Source: Kiritimatiellia bacterium
GTDB taxonomy: Bacteria; Verrucomicrobiota; Kiritimatiellia; RFP12; UBA1067
Direction: 5' to 3'
NCBI GenBank assembly: GCA_016296065.1
Contig: JAEDKA010000004.1
Coordinates: 1 to 64,000, forward strand
Length of the DNA: 64,000 nucleotides
The notes under the pieces were generated by a model, which ran no database searches, had not been told where the DNA came from, and saw only the letters and a list, made by a program, of their open reading frames with translations. Position 1 is the first letter of the stretch; every line of letters begins with the position of its first letter. Position numbers and translations under genes: made by a program. Shown here one piece after another: positions 32,208-41,120 of the stretch.

Positions 32208-33884
32208 TCATTCCTCTACCCTCTCGAAATACGGCAGCCGCGTGAGCGGCGCGGCAACTTCAATCGTCGCTGGACCGATGTAGATCTGGCCATCGTCAGA
32301 ACGCCACTTGCCAGGCGGTAGGACGACTTTGCGCGACATTGCTCCCTTCTCCATCACTGGTGCGACGAGCAACTTGTCTCCCATCATAAACTCATCCTTG
32401 ATGTTGGCATAGCCAAGACCCGGGAAGCAATACTCAAGGTTCCTCATCATTGGCTCGCCGGACTTCGCAGACTCCTTCGCTAGCTCTACAAAGCGTGGAG
32501 CAAACCGCTGGCGCAGCGCCACCACTTCACTGAAGATGCGCTGGTGCTCAGCATCAAGCACCCGCCACGGAGAAGCCGATATCTGCATCATTGGGCAAAG
32601 GGCATGAACCTGAGCCGAGCGGATAAACAGTTCCGGATCAAACGGAGAACCAGGCAAAAATGCAATCCAATCCCCACCACCGATCATATCGGGACAAATG
32701 AACGGGCACCCCACAAACCCAGCAGCAAGCATATCTGGGATCAGCCGACGAAGGGCTTCCCATGAATGATCCTTGTCATGAAGCCGCATTATTACGGGTT
32801 TCCCGGCGAAGCCAAATCCGTTACGATATTCGCTTCCCTTGTATTTGAGCGCAAAATTCCCGTAAAGCGCACTCTGCGCCGTTGGCGATGCGGAATCGTC
32901 GTGAGTAAACGTCTTCGGCGCATCTCCTTCCAGACCAACACATCCAGCATAGTACCCCACGTTCCCGGCATCAAACTTGAATCCATCCACACCATAATCT
33001 TTCATCAACCGCTCCAGCTGCTCGTCGAACCAGGCGACGGCGTTCGGATGAGTGAAGTCCAGGAGCGCGCTCGCGCCGTTCCACCACCTGATCGCCGCAG
33101 GAGAAGGAACATTGCCATAGCCGGGCTTGCGCGACTCGACGAGAAAGCCGCCCTTCGCCGGATACCCATTCACGTCGTCTGGGTTTTTGCCAAACGCAAT
33201 GCGGCGATAGGCCGGAGTGTCCATTGAAACAAACGGGCACATCCAGAGAAGCACCTTGAAGCCCATGCCGTGAAGTTTGTCCATCATCCCCTTCGGATCG
33301 CTGAAGCGCCGCATGTCGAAGTACCACTCGCCGTAGCCGTGCTGCCACGTGTCGTCGATCATGAAGATGCCTGGCGGAAGTCCGTGATCAAGCATCGACT
33401 TTGCATAGGCGAGAATGTCCTTCTCGTTCTGATGGTAGGTAAGCTCAATCCACGTGTTGTACTGCGGAGCGGAAAAGTAGAGCAGCTCTGGTTCCTCGCC
33501 CGTCGGCGGGAACCAAGTCGTAGAGCCATAGCGGTACGCCTCTCCGAGATTGCGTCCCGCGTCCTCCTTGAGAATGATTTCGCCCTTGTCAGACTCTAAC
33601 GCAATTTCTCCGTCGGCAATCTTCACGCCGACCGGCTCTGCGCACCAAATCGCCCGTCCCTTGTTGGAGCAGAGAAAAGACAGTGACTGGTGCCCATAGT
33701 TGTCCTTGCGCAAATCGCATTTGAAGTCCGTCTTCTCCGTAAACGGCATCTCCCGCCCGAACGCGTTACATAGCCCCCACCATTTTTCGCCAGGTTGCAT
33801 CTTCACTGAAAGAGCATCGGCAAAAGAAAATGACGGTGTCATTCCCATGGCCATTACGAGACAAGTTAGGGAAATCTTGTGCAT
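32208..33884 (-). CDS. secreted GH31 alpha-glycosidase
   Basis: This 558-residue exported enzyme has a signal peptide (MHKISLTCLVMAMGMTPSFSFA). GH31 features are PPGIFMIDDTWQ, FKVLLWMCPFVS and VDGFKFDAGNVG with the nucleophile Asp near residue 304, plus GFVGCPFICPDMIGGGDW and a beta-domain end (GDKLLVAPVMEKG...VVLPPGKWRSDDG). GH31 members hydrolyse alpha-glucosides, alpha-xylosides or alpha-galactosides. It is compact, with no N-terminal beta-sandwich of usual length. The start at 33884 is chosen for the AAAAGGAGATTTAGG ribosome site and the signal peptide; the frame extends 10 codons upstream to a TTG. It is the last gene of the AraC-controlled operon. Confidence 0.85.
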   Translation of the reverse strand: MHKISLTCLVMAMGMTPSFSFADALSVKMQPGEKWWGLCNAFGREMPFTEKTDFKCDLRKDNYGHQSLSFLCSNKGRAIWCAEPVGVKIADGEIALESDKGEIILKEDAGRNLGEAYRYGSTTWFPPTGEEPELLYFSAPQYNTWIELTYHQNEKDILAYAKSMLDHGLPPGIFMIDDTWQHGYGEWYFDMRRFSDPKGMMDKLHGMGFKVLLWMCPFVSMDTPAYRRIAFGKNPDDVNGYPAKGGFLVESRKPGYGNVPSPAAIRWWNGASALLDFTHPNAVAWFDEQLERLMKDYGVDGFKFDAGNVGYYAGCVGLEGDAPKTFTHDDSASPTAQSALYGNFALKYKGSEYRNGFGFAGKPVIMRLHDKDHSWEALRRLIPDMLAAGFVGCPFICPDMIGGGDWIAFLPGSPFDPELFIRSAQVHALCPMMQISASPWRVLDAEHQRIFSEVVALRQRFAPRFVELAKESAKSGEPMMRNLEYCFPGLGYANIKDEFMMGDKLLVAPVMEKGAMSRKVVLPPGKWRSDDGQIYIGPATIEVAAPLTRLPYFERVEE

Positions 33885-33910
33885 CCTAAATCTCCTTTTC
33901 GCCATGACCT

Positions 33911-35851
33911 TCAACGTCCATTGATTTCAATTACAACGGCGTTGTTAGCACCAAGTGAGAGAACACCATCCTTTAGCGACCCACTGCCGAAAGTACGTGA
34001 AATAGTTCCATCACACTCAATATTGACATTCACAGGATCAGATTTATAGTTAACCGCAACGACATACGTAACTCCGTTCATGCTGTGCTCCGTAAAACCG
34101 ACAGAAGGGTTGTCACCTCGCACTAGTCTCTTAACGCCAGCAACCTCGGCAGCCTCGGCATATGCAGGCCATCCGTCAATCGAAGCATTCACCTCCACTG
34201 CGCCATTCATGAAAACCACCCGTCCTGTGCCAAGCCTCTTCATCGTCATCACCGGGCTGCCCTCGGCATCCTTTGCGAGAACATCACCATCAACAAGCGA
34301 AATCCTGCGTACATATGAATCAGGTAAATCAAATCCTCCTTTCTTTGCAATGACATGACGAGTGGTATTGCACTTGAAATGCGATTCTGTGCGAACACCT
34401 GCTACCGCCTCCAAATCGGACAATACCGCACCATTGCCAAGTGTAATAAGGACTGTCGCGCCCAACTGCACCTTCCCAACAAGCCGCTTCCACGCGCGGT
34501 GCGAATACGTCGTGTAACTGTTTGACGCGCTGGACGGAAGGATGTAGAATGACGACTGTGGCCATTCTCCTTCCGCAGGCGCATAGCAAATATCGAATCC
34601 TGCCTGACGAGACAGCAGCCACGCACCAAGCGCCTGTTTCCAAAAGTCCTCATTTTCGCTCACCAGCACTACCGCGTCAATTCGGCGCGGCGGAAGCGCC
34701 GCGAACGGCAGCGACTTTATAAAGGACGCAAAGTCCTTCATCGCCCTCGCGGTTGGCTTAGGTGTACCGTCCGCCTTGAAAAGCCCCAGCTCTCGTTCTA
34801 TAGCCGTCCAATCGTACGGCGCGAAATCAAGATGGCCCTGATCAAAAGCGCACCACCATACAAATGTCGGAACACCTGCCGCCCAGCAGGAGAACATCTG
34901 CATCCGCATCGCCGCGGCGGCACGATCCTCCGAAACGATTCCCGGTCCCATTGACCCTGCCTCCTCGACAAAGGCAGGGCGTCCCGACAAGTTGGCGTAA
35001 AGCGTCGTCTCACAGGCGGGATGACATCCGTTGCGAAGCGTGTCAAACGGCTCAAGATTGCATTCGGGCGTCCAAAGCGGATAGGGATGCGTCGTGAGCC
35101 AATCGACAAGTTCGCCTTGCTGCCGCACATTGACCTTGGCATCCTTCAATGTTTTCACGGAATGCATGCCTGACACCACTGGCCGCGATGGATCGTTTAC
35201 TCGGATTTCGAAAGACACTGCATGCATCCATAGCCAAAGTTGCTCCGCCTTGGCATCACCCATGCAGTTGCACTCGTTGCCCAAATCCCACGCGGCAATC
35301 GCAGGATGATCCTTCAACGAATCGACAAAATACCGCACAAAGCGGCACTGCCATGCTATGGCATCAGGATCTACGAGAACATTCTTGCCTTCAAGCGCGG
35401 GAGGCACGAAAAGCCGCCCCGACATCCAGCCGGTGACGAGACCGACGACTAACTTCATGCCACGATTCTCAGCCGCATCGCAAAGGTAGCGGAAGCGATC
35501 AATCATTACATCATCAACAGCCGCATAGTTCTTGAGAGGGCCTCCGTTCTGGGCATAACCACGAAACGCTCCGCAGCCACCATATTCCGCCGTAAGGGAC
35601 TGAAAATCAGGCCAAAGCGGGAACACCCGCAAGACCGTCATTCCGTGGGCGACAAGCAAATCCAAGTCCTTCTCGACCTGCCCTGCGTCCCAATCCCTCC
35701 ACATATACACGCCCGCATGACTCGCCCAATAGTTGCAACCAACCTCGAACCTCTCGCCGGCGAACAGAGAATCCGTTGCGAACAACGAAACATGACATGA
35801 CACTGAGAGGAGTGTCCAACAAATCACAATTAGCTGTCTACGATATTTCAT
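33911..35851 (-). CDS. secreted clan GH-A glycosidase (GH5-like), possible mannanase/glucosidase
   Basis: This 646-residue exported enzyme has a signal peptide (LIVICWTLLSVSCHVSLFA). The (beta/alpha)8 barrel includes HGMTVLRVFPLWPDFQSL, AAWDLGNECNC (acid/base Glu near residue 191) and RPAFVEEAGSMG (nucleophile Glu near 297), followed by PTFVWWCAFDQGH. The C-terminal half (about 400-646) carries a flavodoxin/amidotransferase-like segment and a final beta-sandwich. It is 11 bp from the FAD oxidoreductase upstream and 26 bp from GH31, so clearly co-transcribed. The fold matches GH5/GH-A; substrate not assignable. Confidence 0.8.
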   Translation of the reverse strand: MKYRRQLIVICWTLLSVSCHVSLFATDSLFAGERFEVGCNYWASHAGVYMWRDWDAGQVEKDLDLLVAHGMTVLRVFPLWPDFQSLTAEYGGCGAFRGYAQNGGPLKNYAAVDDVMIDRFRYLCDAAENRGMKLVVGLVTGWMSGRLFVPPALEGKNVLVDPDAIAWQCRFVRYFVDSLKDHPAIAAWDLGNECNCMGDAKAEQLWLWMHAVSFEIRVNDPSRPVVSGMHSVKTLKDAKVNVRQQGELVDWLTTHPYPLWTPECNLEPFDTLRNGCHPACETTLYANLSGRPAFVEEAGSMGPGIVSEDRAAAAMRMQMFSCWAAGVPTFVWWCAFDQGHLDFAPYDWTAIERELGLFKADGTPKPTARAMKDFASFIKSLPFAALPPRRIDAVVLVSENEDFWKQALGAWLLSRQAGFDICYAPAEGEWPQSSFYILPSSASNSYTTYSHRAWKRLVGKVQLGATVLITLGNGAVLSDLEAVAGVRTESHFKCNTTRHVIAKKGGFDLPDSYVRRISLVDGDVLAKDAEGSPVMTMKRLGTGRVVFMNGAVEVNASIDGWPAYAEAAEVAGVKRLVRGDNPSVGFTEHSMNGVTYVVAVNYKSDPVNVNIECDGTISRTFGSGSLKDGVLSLGANNAVVIEINGR

Positions 35852-35862
35852 GGCCTTGCGAG

Positions 35863-37530
35863 TTATTTGTCTATCACTACAATCTGTCCATCTTCCTTGA
35901 GACGGGCGGAAAGATCTGCGTAAGGAACATCCTGCACAGCGCGGCCATCCTTAGCGGCAATGGCCGATGCGGTCGCGGCAGACTCGCCAAGCAACATGAA
36001 CACCGGCTCCATGCGTATCGAGCCGAAGGCCGTATGAGTCGCCGAAAGAGCAACAGGGACAAGCAGGTTCCGGCAGTCCTCCCTGCGCGGCACAAGCGAG
36101 CCATAGTCGATTCCATACGGACGCTTCGGATGCACCCCGATATCACCCTCATTCTGCACATATCCCTCCGGCGTCACATACCGACGGACGTTGTGGGAGT
36201 CGAGCGCATACGATCCCATGCCAACAGGCCCGTAGGAACGGCCCTGGGCCGGATGGCGCGGCTCGCCAAGGCAATCATGTTCAGTCATAACGTATTCGCC
36301 CACCATCCGCCGCCCTTCGCGCACGTAGATACTGTACGGCCATCCTCCGTTGTCTATGAACTCATCCTTGGCAAGCCCCCATTTCGACATCCGAAGGCGA
36401 ATTTCCTCTGGTACCGATGGATCGTTGGCGATGAAATAGTACAGGCCCATCTGATAGTCCCGGTGGGCTTTTGCGATTTCAGCGCGGCGAGCGTAGCTTG
36501 CTTCTGGCCATTCGTGACTGCCACCAATGTAGTCCGCCCCCATGGGCCCGTGGTTATTCGTGTCCGTCTTGTAGTTAGCGATGCGGCTGAAGTTCCAAAA
36601 CGTCTCACCGTATCCATGTGCATAGACCCTTGACAGCAATTCATAACGGGCCGGATCATATCCCTCCGGCTTTGAAAACGGGATGCGGTTGCGCGGATCG
36701 TCCGTCATGCAGAGCCTATAGCAGTACGCCTGCACGAGACGGTCTCCTTTGCCGCGCACTCCCGGAGCAGACGTATCGATCTCAGCGCAAAGCCCACTCG
36801 ACGGATCATTTGGAATTTTGTATGCGGAGATGTTCCAGTCCCGGAAATGGTGCCGATGATGGAGCACTCCGACTTGGTTGCCATTCCATTTCTCGCCAAA
36901 TTCCGAACAGTCCTCGCGACCGACTCTGTACGGCACGCCCGCAGCCGCCATCAGGTCACCTTCGTACGTAGCGTCGATGAAGTACCGCCCACGATACGTA
37001 TTCCCGGAAAGAGTTCGTATTGATACGATTCTTCCATCCTTCTTTTCCACTCCGCCACCGCGATCAAGAAGTTCTCCTCGTCTGACGGCAACGCCTTTTT
37101 CTTCAAGCCACTTGTTAAAGACCCTTTCCGCTACATGCGGCTCAAACGTCCACATCGTCTTGTCCTCATGGCAGATTGCCTTGGTGCCTTGTCCTCCGGC
37201 CTTGAATTCCTCCATGCGCTGCCAACGCCACGATTCGGGCTTCTGGTATTCAAGATAGATCCGGTGGTAGAACTCGCGGGCAAGCCCGCCAATTGCCGCA
37301 GTATTGCCCGAATCGGTAAAGCCAAGTCCAGATGAAGAAAGACCACCAATATGTTTGTCCGGCGAGACGATGACAGGAACAAGGCCCATGTCCTTCACCT
37401 TGACCGCCGCCGTCACGGCCGCCGACGAACCACCGTAGATCACAATATCTGAGAACGTCGCATCAGCGCCTGCAGAGTTCGCCGCCATGCACATTGCCAT
37501 CGCGGCAAGAGGCATTATTTTACATTTCAT
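35863..37530 (-). CDS. secreted FAD-dependent oxidoreductase (FAD_oxidored/xanthan-lyase-associated type)
   Basis: This 555-residue exported flavoprotein has a signal peptide (IMPLAAMAMCMAANSAGA). The N-terminal dinucleotide fold reads DIVIYGGSSAAVTAAVKVKDMGLVPVIVSPDKHIGGLSSSGLG. Later parts include YRGRYFIDATYEGDLMAAAGVPYRVGRE, the FAD-contacting Asp segment, and SATHTAFGSIRMEPVFMLLGESAATASAIAA near the C-terminus. Proteins of this family are common in polysaccharide-utilisation loci of Bacteroidota and PVC bacteria and probably oxidise sugars or sugar alcohols. Its ATG overlaps the GH2 stop (ATGA), and the ribosome site AAAGGAG lies inside the GH2 3' end, so translation is coupled. Confidence 0.85.
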   Translation of the reverse strand: MKCKIMPLAAMAMCMAANSAGADATFSDIVIYGGSSAAVTAAVKVKDMGLVPVIVSPDKHIGGLSSSGLGFTDSGNTAAIGGLAREFYHRIYLEYQKPESWRWQRMEEFKAGGQGTKAICHEDKTMWTFEPHVAERVFNKWLEEKGVAVRRGELLDRGGGVEKKDGRIVSIRTLSGNTYRGRYFIDATYEGDLMAAAGVPYRVGREDCSEFGEKWNGNQVGVLHHRHHFRDWNISAYKIPNDPSSGLCAEIDTSAPGVRGKGDRLVQAYCYRLCMTDDPRNRIPFSKPEGYDPARYELLSRVYAHGYGETFWNFSRIANYKTDTNNHGPMGADYIGGSHEWPEASYARRAEIAKAHRDYQMGLYYFIANDPSVPEEIRLRMSKWGLAKDEFIDNGGWPYSIYVREGRRMVGEYVMTEHDCLGEPRHPAQGRSYGPVGMGSYALDSHNVRRYVTPEGYVQNEGDIGVHPKRPYGIDYGSLVPRREDCRNLLVPVALSATHTAFGSIRMEPVFMLLGESAATASAIAAKDGRAVQDVPYADLSARLKEDGQIVVIDK

Positions 37531-40500
37531 CGCGCCGACTCCTTTCCTGTTTCCGGCGAGAGAGTTATCGACCACCGTTCTTCCCGAATCGGGAAAATGT
37601 ACTCCGCCTCCGGTCTTGGGCCGCATGAGGCTCCTCCAAGCCCAAGCTGCCGAATGTCTATATTGAGGCATGTCTCGGCTCGCGGCGGCTTTTCGTTCCA
37701 GATTCGCTCCTGCTTGTCGCGGTGGCGCGCGAACTCAAGGTCCTCCCACGAATAGTGGAGCGCCTGCACGAAAAGCGGCACATCCCCCTTCACGCACATC
37801 CCGACGCCCTCGTTGTCCCTGAACGCAGCCCACCGAACGTCGCATTTATAGCCGTTGTCCTGCGGCCGGCAGTACGGCACGTACTGTTCCGCAGCCGTTG
37901 AGCTCCAACGCCCGACAAAGGCGCTTGCACACCTGTCGACGTAGTTCTCGTGGGGGCCTCTCCCGTACCATTCCATTTGCTCGAGATCTGGTGCAAGCAT
38001 CATGGAAAGCCCGAGTCGAGGCAATGCAGACGGCATCTTGCCAAACGGGGTAGCCGTATTCCGAATCTCGATTGCGCCATCCGCCGCAAAGACGTAGTCC
38101 GCCTCATGCAAGAATCCAGCCGATTTCGCTCCATTCACCTCGACGACGGCATGAACGGCAGGCATCCCGTCTACATTCGCCGCGCGCAGCTCCCGCACGT
38201 GGTATCTGAGCTGCGTGAGACCGGAGCTGTACAACTCATCCCTAAGCCACTTGTCGTTGTCAGTAAGAGCCCTCATGCACGTGAGCCGAGGTCCGCGCAC
38301 AATGCCGTCCTCGCTGTCGGACAGAATCGTCCTTCCGTTCATCGAAAGGAACGAGATCGTGCCCGTCGTGCGGCTGAATCGCGCAAGAGTCGAACCAGCT
38401 TCCACGGAGAGGCCACCTTGTAATGGCCTTATCACGGCACGCCCACGCTGGGCGGATTCGTGTCGCGGCGAGGCATCACCGGCCACCGGCAACTGGTCGT
38501 GGGCTACAAGGTGGCCCTTCTCCGCCCAGAGTGCGTCTTCCCTGAGACGGAACGACACGTTGACAAAATACTCCGCGCCTTCTTTCGGAACCAATGCAAT
38601 CTTCGGAAGCCTCACGGTCTTGCGGGAAAGCGGCTCGACCCTTGGCCATTCAAGCGATCCCCGCGCAACTGCAACGCCGTTTTCCAGCACCTCGTAATCT
38701 GCCGCGAACGCGTCGGACGCCGTAAACGAAAAACGGTTCCAAACCTCGACGGTCGCGCTACCCGCCACGCAGTCCGCAATCGACGGAGCGGAGCCCTCTG
38801 GCCATGACACGACGATGTTGCGGTGCACATGCTTGACTTCGGCGAGCTTTGGCGTCTCCTTGCGCTCTGCGTCGACGATTCCGTTCACGCAGAAGTTTCC
38901 GTCGTTCTCCTCGTCGTGGTCTCCGCCGTAGGCAAGGTAGCGCAGACGTTTTCCGTCCGCACCGACTCGGTCGGCCTCCTTCCACACAGCCTGGTCGATC
39001 CAATCCCAGATGCAACCGCCGGTAAGCGAAGGCGACTTGTAGAACTCATCCCAAGTCTCCTTGAACGCGCCGAGCGCGTTGCCCATGCCATGGGCATACT
39101 CGAAGAAAAACGAGCACTTGCGCGAAAGGCCGCGCTGCCGGATGGACGCGACCGTCGGATAGCAGGGACCGTCAACCTGGAACCGTTCGCAGTCCTGGCG
39201 ATAAGCCGTGGGACGCGTATCGTCAATCTTGCGGCATTCAGCGTCCACAACGTCGAAGTTCGGCCCCTGCCCCGCCTCGTTGCCCCAGCTCCACATGAAG
39301 ACACATGGCGAGTTGCGCCAGTTTACGACCATATCGCGGCATCTGTCGACGTGAGCCTGTGTCCAGCTCGGGCTTGATGCCAGAGACTTCACGCCATATC
39401 TCATCCCGTGGCTCTCCACGTTCGCTTCCAGCTGCACGTAGATTCCGTAGCGCTCGCACAGATGATAGAAGTAGGGGTCGTTCGGATAGTGGCTCGTGCG
39501 CACGGTGTCGATGTTGCTGCGCTTCATCAGAAGGACATCGCGCAGCATCTCGTCACGCGTGAGGGAACGCCCATTCACGGCGGAGGCGTCATGTCTGTTC
39601 ACGCCCTTGAACTTCACAGGACGTCCATTTACAAGGATTGCGCCGTCAGGGCCAATCTCGGTTTTCATGAAACCGACCTTGCACGAACGAATGTCGTCGC
39701 CCGCTTTGATGACTAGCGTGTACAGATAGGGATCTTCTGCGGTCCATGCATGAAAAGTAGAGAGTTGAAAGTTTATAGTTGAGAACTTATTTCCTGCGCA
39801 GCTCGCATCTTTGACAAGCCGAAAGTCCGCATCGTAGAGCGTAGCCGAGATGGAGGGGAACTGTGTATCAGCGCCCTCACATAAGTCACGTAGTTCAACG
39901 GAAAGATCAACGCCGACGGACGAGAAATCCTTTGAGAACTTAGGCTTCCAAAAAAAGTCGCGAATCTCGACTTTCGGAGGAGCGAACAGCATTACATGGC
40001 GGAAAATCCCGGAGTACCGGAAAAAGTCCTGATCTTCCAGAAAGGCTCCGTCACACCATCGGTAGACTTCAACGGCAAGAAGGTTCTCTCCCGGCTTGAG
40101 GAACTTCGTGACATTGAACTCGTGGGCCGTGCAGCTATCCTCGGAGAAGCCGACCTTCTCCCCGTTCACCCAGACGTAATAGGCGGAATATACGCCCTCG
40201 AAGCGAAGAAGCACCGGACGCCCCTTCCATCCCTCGGGGATAGTGAACGTGGTGCGGTAGGACGAGACGGGGTTGTAGTCCTTGTCCACGTCCGGCGGCG
40301 TAGCTGGGTGTGGATAGACGATGTTGCGGTAGATGGGGACACCAAACCCCCTCATCTCCACGCAGCTCGGAACCTCGATGTCGTACCATTTCGAGTCGTC
40401 GAATCCCAGGCAAAAGAAGTCCCTTGGCCTCAAGTCGGGCGCACCACACCAGTTGTATTTCCAAACTCCGTCAAGCGACTTCACATACGGTGTTTCCGGC

Positions 40501-41105
40501 AATTCGCGCGTAAGAGCCGCGTCAACAGATCCGAGCGGAAAGGAATAGGCGCGGGCTGGCTCAACGTTCACGTAGTTGACGAGCTCGTTCGCCCATTCGG
40601 GCGCATTGTCCTTTGCCCTTTTCGCCCGAACAGCAGCGACCGCGGCATCGCGGGCGTCTGCCCACTGCGGACCGTGGTTCACGCGAAGGTCTTTCCATTC
40701 GAGACGTCCGTCAGAAGTCGGCACTGGCTTGAGGTACGTGTCGATAAAATGCCGTAGCGCGGATTCGGTTCCCTTAGGGTCGGAGCCATGGATGCCCATC
40801 ACGCCATTGCGGTTGCCGATGGTCCAGGCCCCTTCCGCATTCCACGGCTGCGTAGACACGAAGAAATCTCCCGCGAAAGCCGGGGCGTACCACCTCACCT
40901 CCACTTCAACACCAGTAACGCGCTTGACCTCATCGGCAAGCTCGCGCATCATAGCCCGCGTCGCTTCAGTTTCGTCCGGTCCGCCATGGATTCGAAAAGG
41001 ACGAGGATCGTCTCGCTCGATGGAGAATGTCTCTGCGAGAGCGGATATAGGCGCACACGCCAATACCCAGACCGCGAATGTGACAATAGACTTTACCATG
41101 TGCAT
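37527..41105 (-). CDS. secreted GH2 beta-galactosidase-like enzyme (LacZ architecture) with extra N-terminal domain
   Basis: This 1192-residue exported enzyme has a signal peptide (IVTFAVWVLACAPISALA). Residues about 25-150 form an alpha/beta domain like those preceding GH20/GH84 barrels (GVMGIHGSDPKGTESALRHFIDTYL). LacZ domains follow: sugar-binding (SLDGVWKYNWCGAPDLR; FRYSGIFRHVML), immunoglobulin-like, barrel with acid/base Glu near 607 (MWSWGNEAGQG) and nucleophile Glu near 667 (FFFEYAHGMGNALG), then a Bgal-small-N-type C-terminus (MEWYGRGPHENYVDR). The heptad repeat in frame near residues 440-452 (NKFSTINFQLSTFHAW) is absent from typical LacZ. It is co-transcribed with flanking glycosidases and acts on terminal beta-galactosides or related sugars. 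Confidence 0.88.
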   Translation of the reverse strand: MHMVKSIVTFAVWVLACAPISALAETFSIERDDPRPFRIHGGPDETEATRAMMRELADEVKRVTGVEVEVRWYAPAFAGDFFVSTQPWNAEGAWTIGNRNGVMGIHGSDPKGTESALRHFIDTYLKPVPTSDGRLEWKDLRVNHGPQWADARDAAVAAVRAKRAKDNAPEWANELVNYVNVEPARAYSFPLGSVDAALTRELPETPYVKSLDGVWKYNWCGAPDLRPRDFFCLGFDDSKWYDIEVPSCVEMRGFGVPIYRNIVYPHPATPPDVDKDYNPVSSYRTTFTIPEGWKGRPVLLRFEGVYSAYYVWVNGEKVGFSEDSCTAHEFNVTKFLKPGENLLAVEVYRWCDGAFLEDQDFFRYSGIFRHVMLFAPPKVEIRDFFWKPKFSKDFSSVGVDLSVELRDLCEGADTQFPSISATLYDADFRLVKDASCAGNKFSTINFQLSTFHAWTAEDPYLYTLVIKAGDDIRSCKVGFMKTEIGPDGAILVNGRPVKFKGVNRHDASAVNGRSLTRDEMLRDVLLMKRSNIDTVRTSHYPNDPYFYHLCERYGIYVQLEANVESHGMRYGVKSLASSPSWTQAHVDRCRDMVVNWRNSPCVFMWSWGNEAGQGPNFDVVDAECRKIDDTRPTAYRQDCERFQVDGPCYPTVASIRQRGLSRKCSFFFEYAHGMGNALGAFKETWDEFYKSPSLTGGCIWDWIDQAVWKEADRVGADGKRLRYLAYGGDHDEENDGNFCVNGIVDAERKETPKLAEVKHVHRNIVVSWPEGSAPSIADCVAGSATVEVWNRFSFTASDAFAADYEVLENGVAVARGSLEWPRVEPLSRKTVRLPKIALVPKEGAEYFVNVSFRLREDALWAEKGHLVAHDQLPVAGDASPRHESAQRGRAVIRPLQGGLSVEAGSTLARFSRTTGTISFLSMNGRTILSDSEDGIVRGPRLTCMRALTDNDKWLRDELYSSGLTQLRYHVRELRAANVDGMPAVHAVVEVNGAKSAGFLHEADYVFAADGAIEIRNTATPFGKMPSALPRLGLSMMLAPDLEQMEWYGRGPHENYVDRCASAFVGRWSSTAAEQYVPYCRPQDNGYKCDVRWAAFRDNEGVGMCVKGDVPLFVQALHYSWEDLEFARHRDKQERIWNEKPPRAETCLNIDIRQLGLGGASCGPRPEAEYIFPIREERWSITLSPETGKESAR
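39750..39784. repeat. five-unit heptad repeat inside the GH2 coding sequence
   Basis: On the coding strand the 7-mers TCTCAAC, TATAAAC, TTTCAAC, TCTCTAC and TTTTCAT run in tandem. They encode about a dozen residues between CAGNKF and HAWTAEDPYLY, within the loop region preceding the strand WTAEDPYLYTLV. The same TTTCAAC-type heptads fill intergenic gaps elsewhere in the window, so this looks like an in-frame insertion or expansion. Confidence 0.8.
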
Positions 41106-41120
41106 GATTCCAATGTCTCA

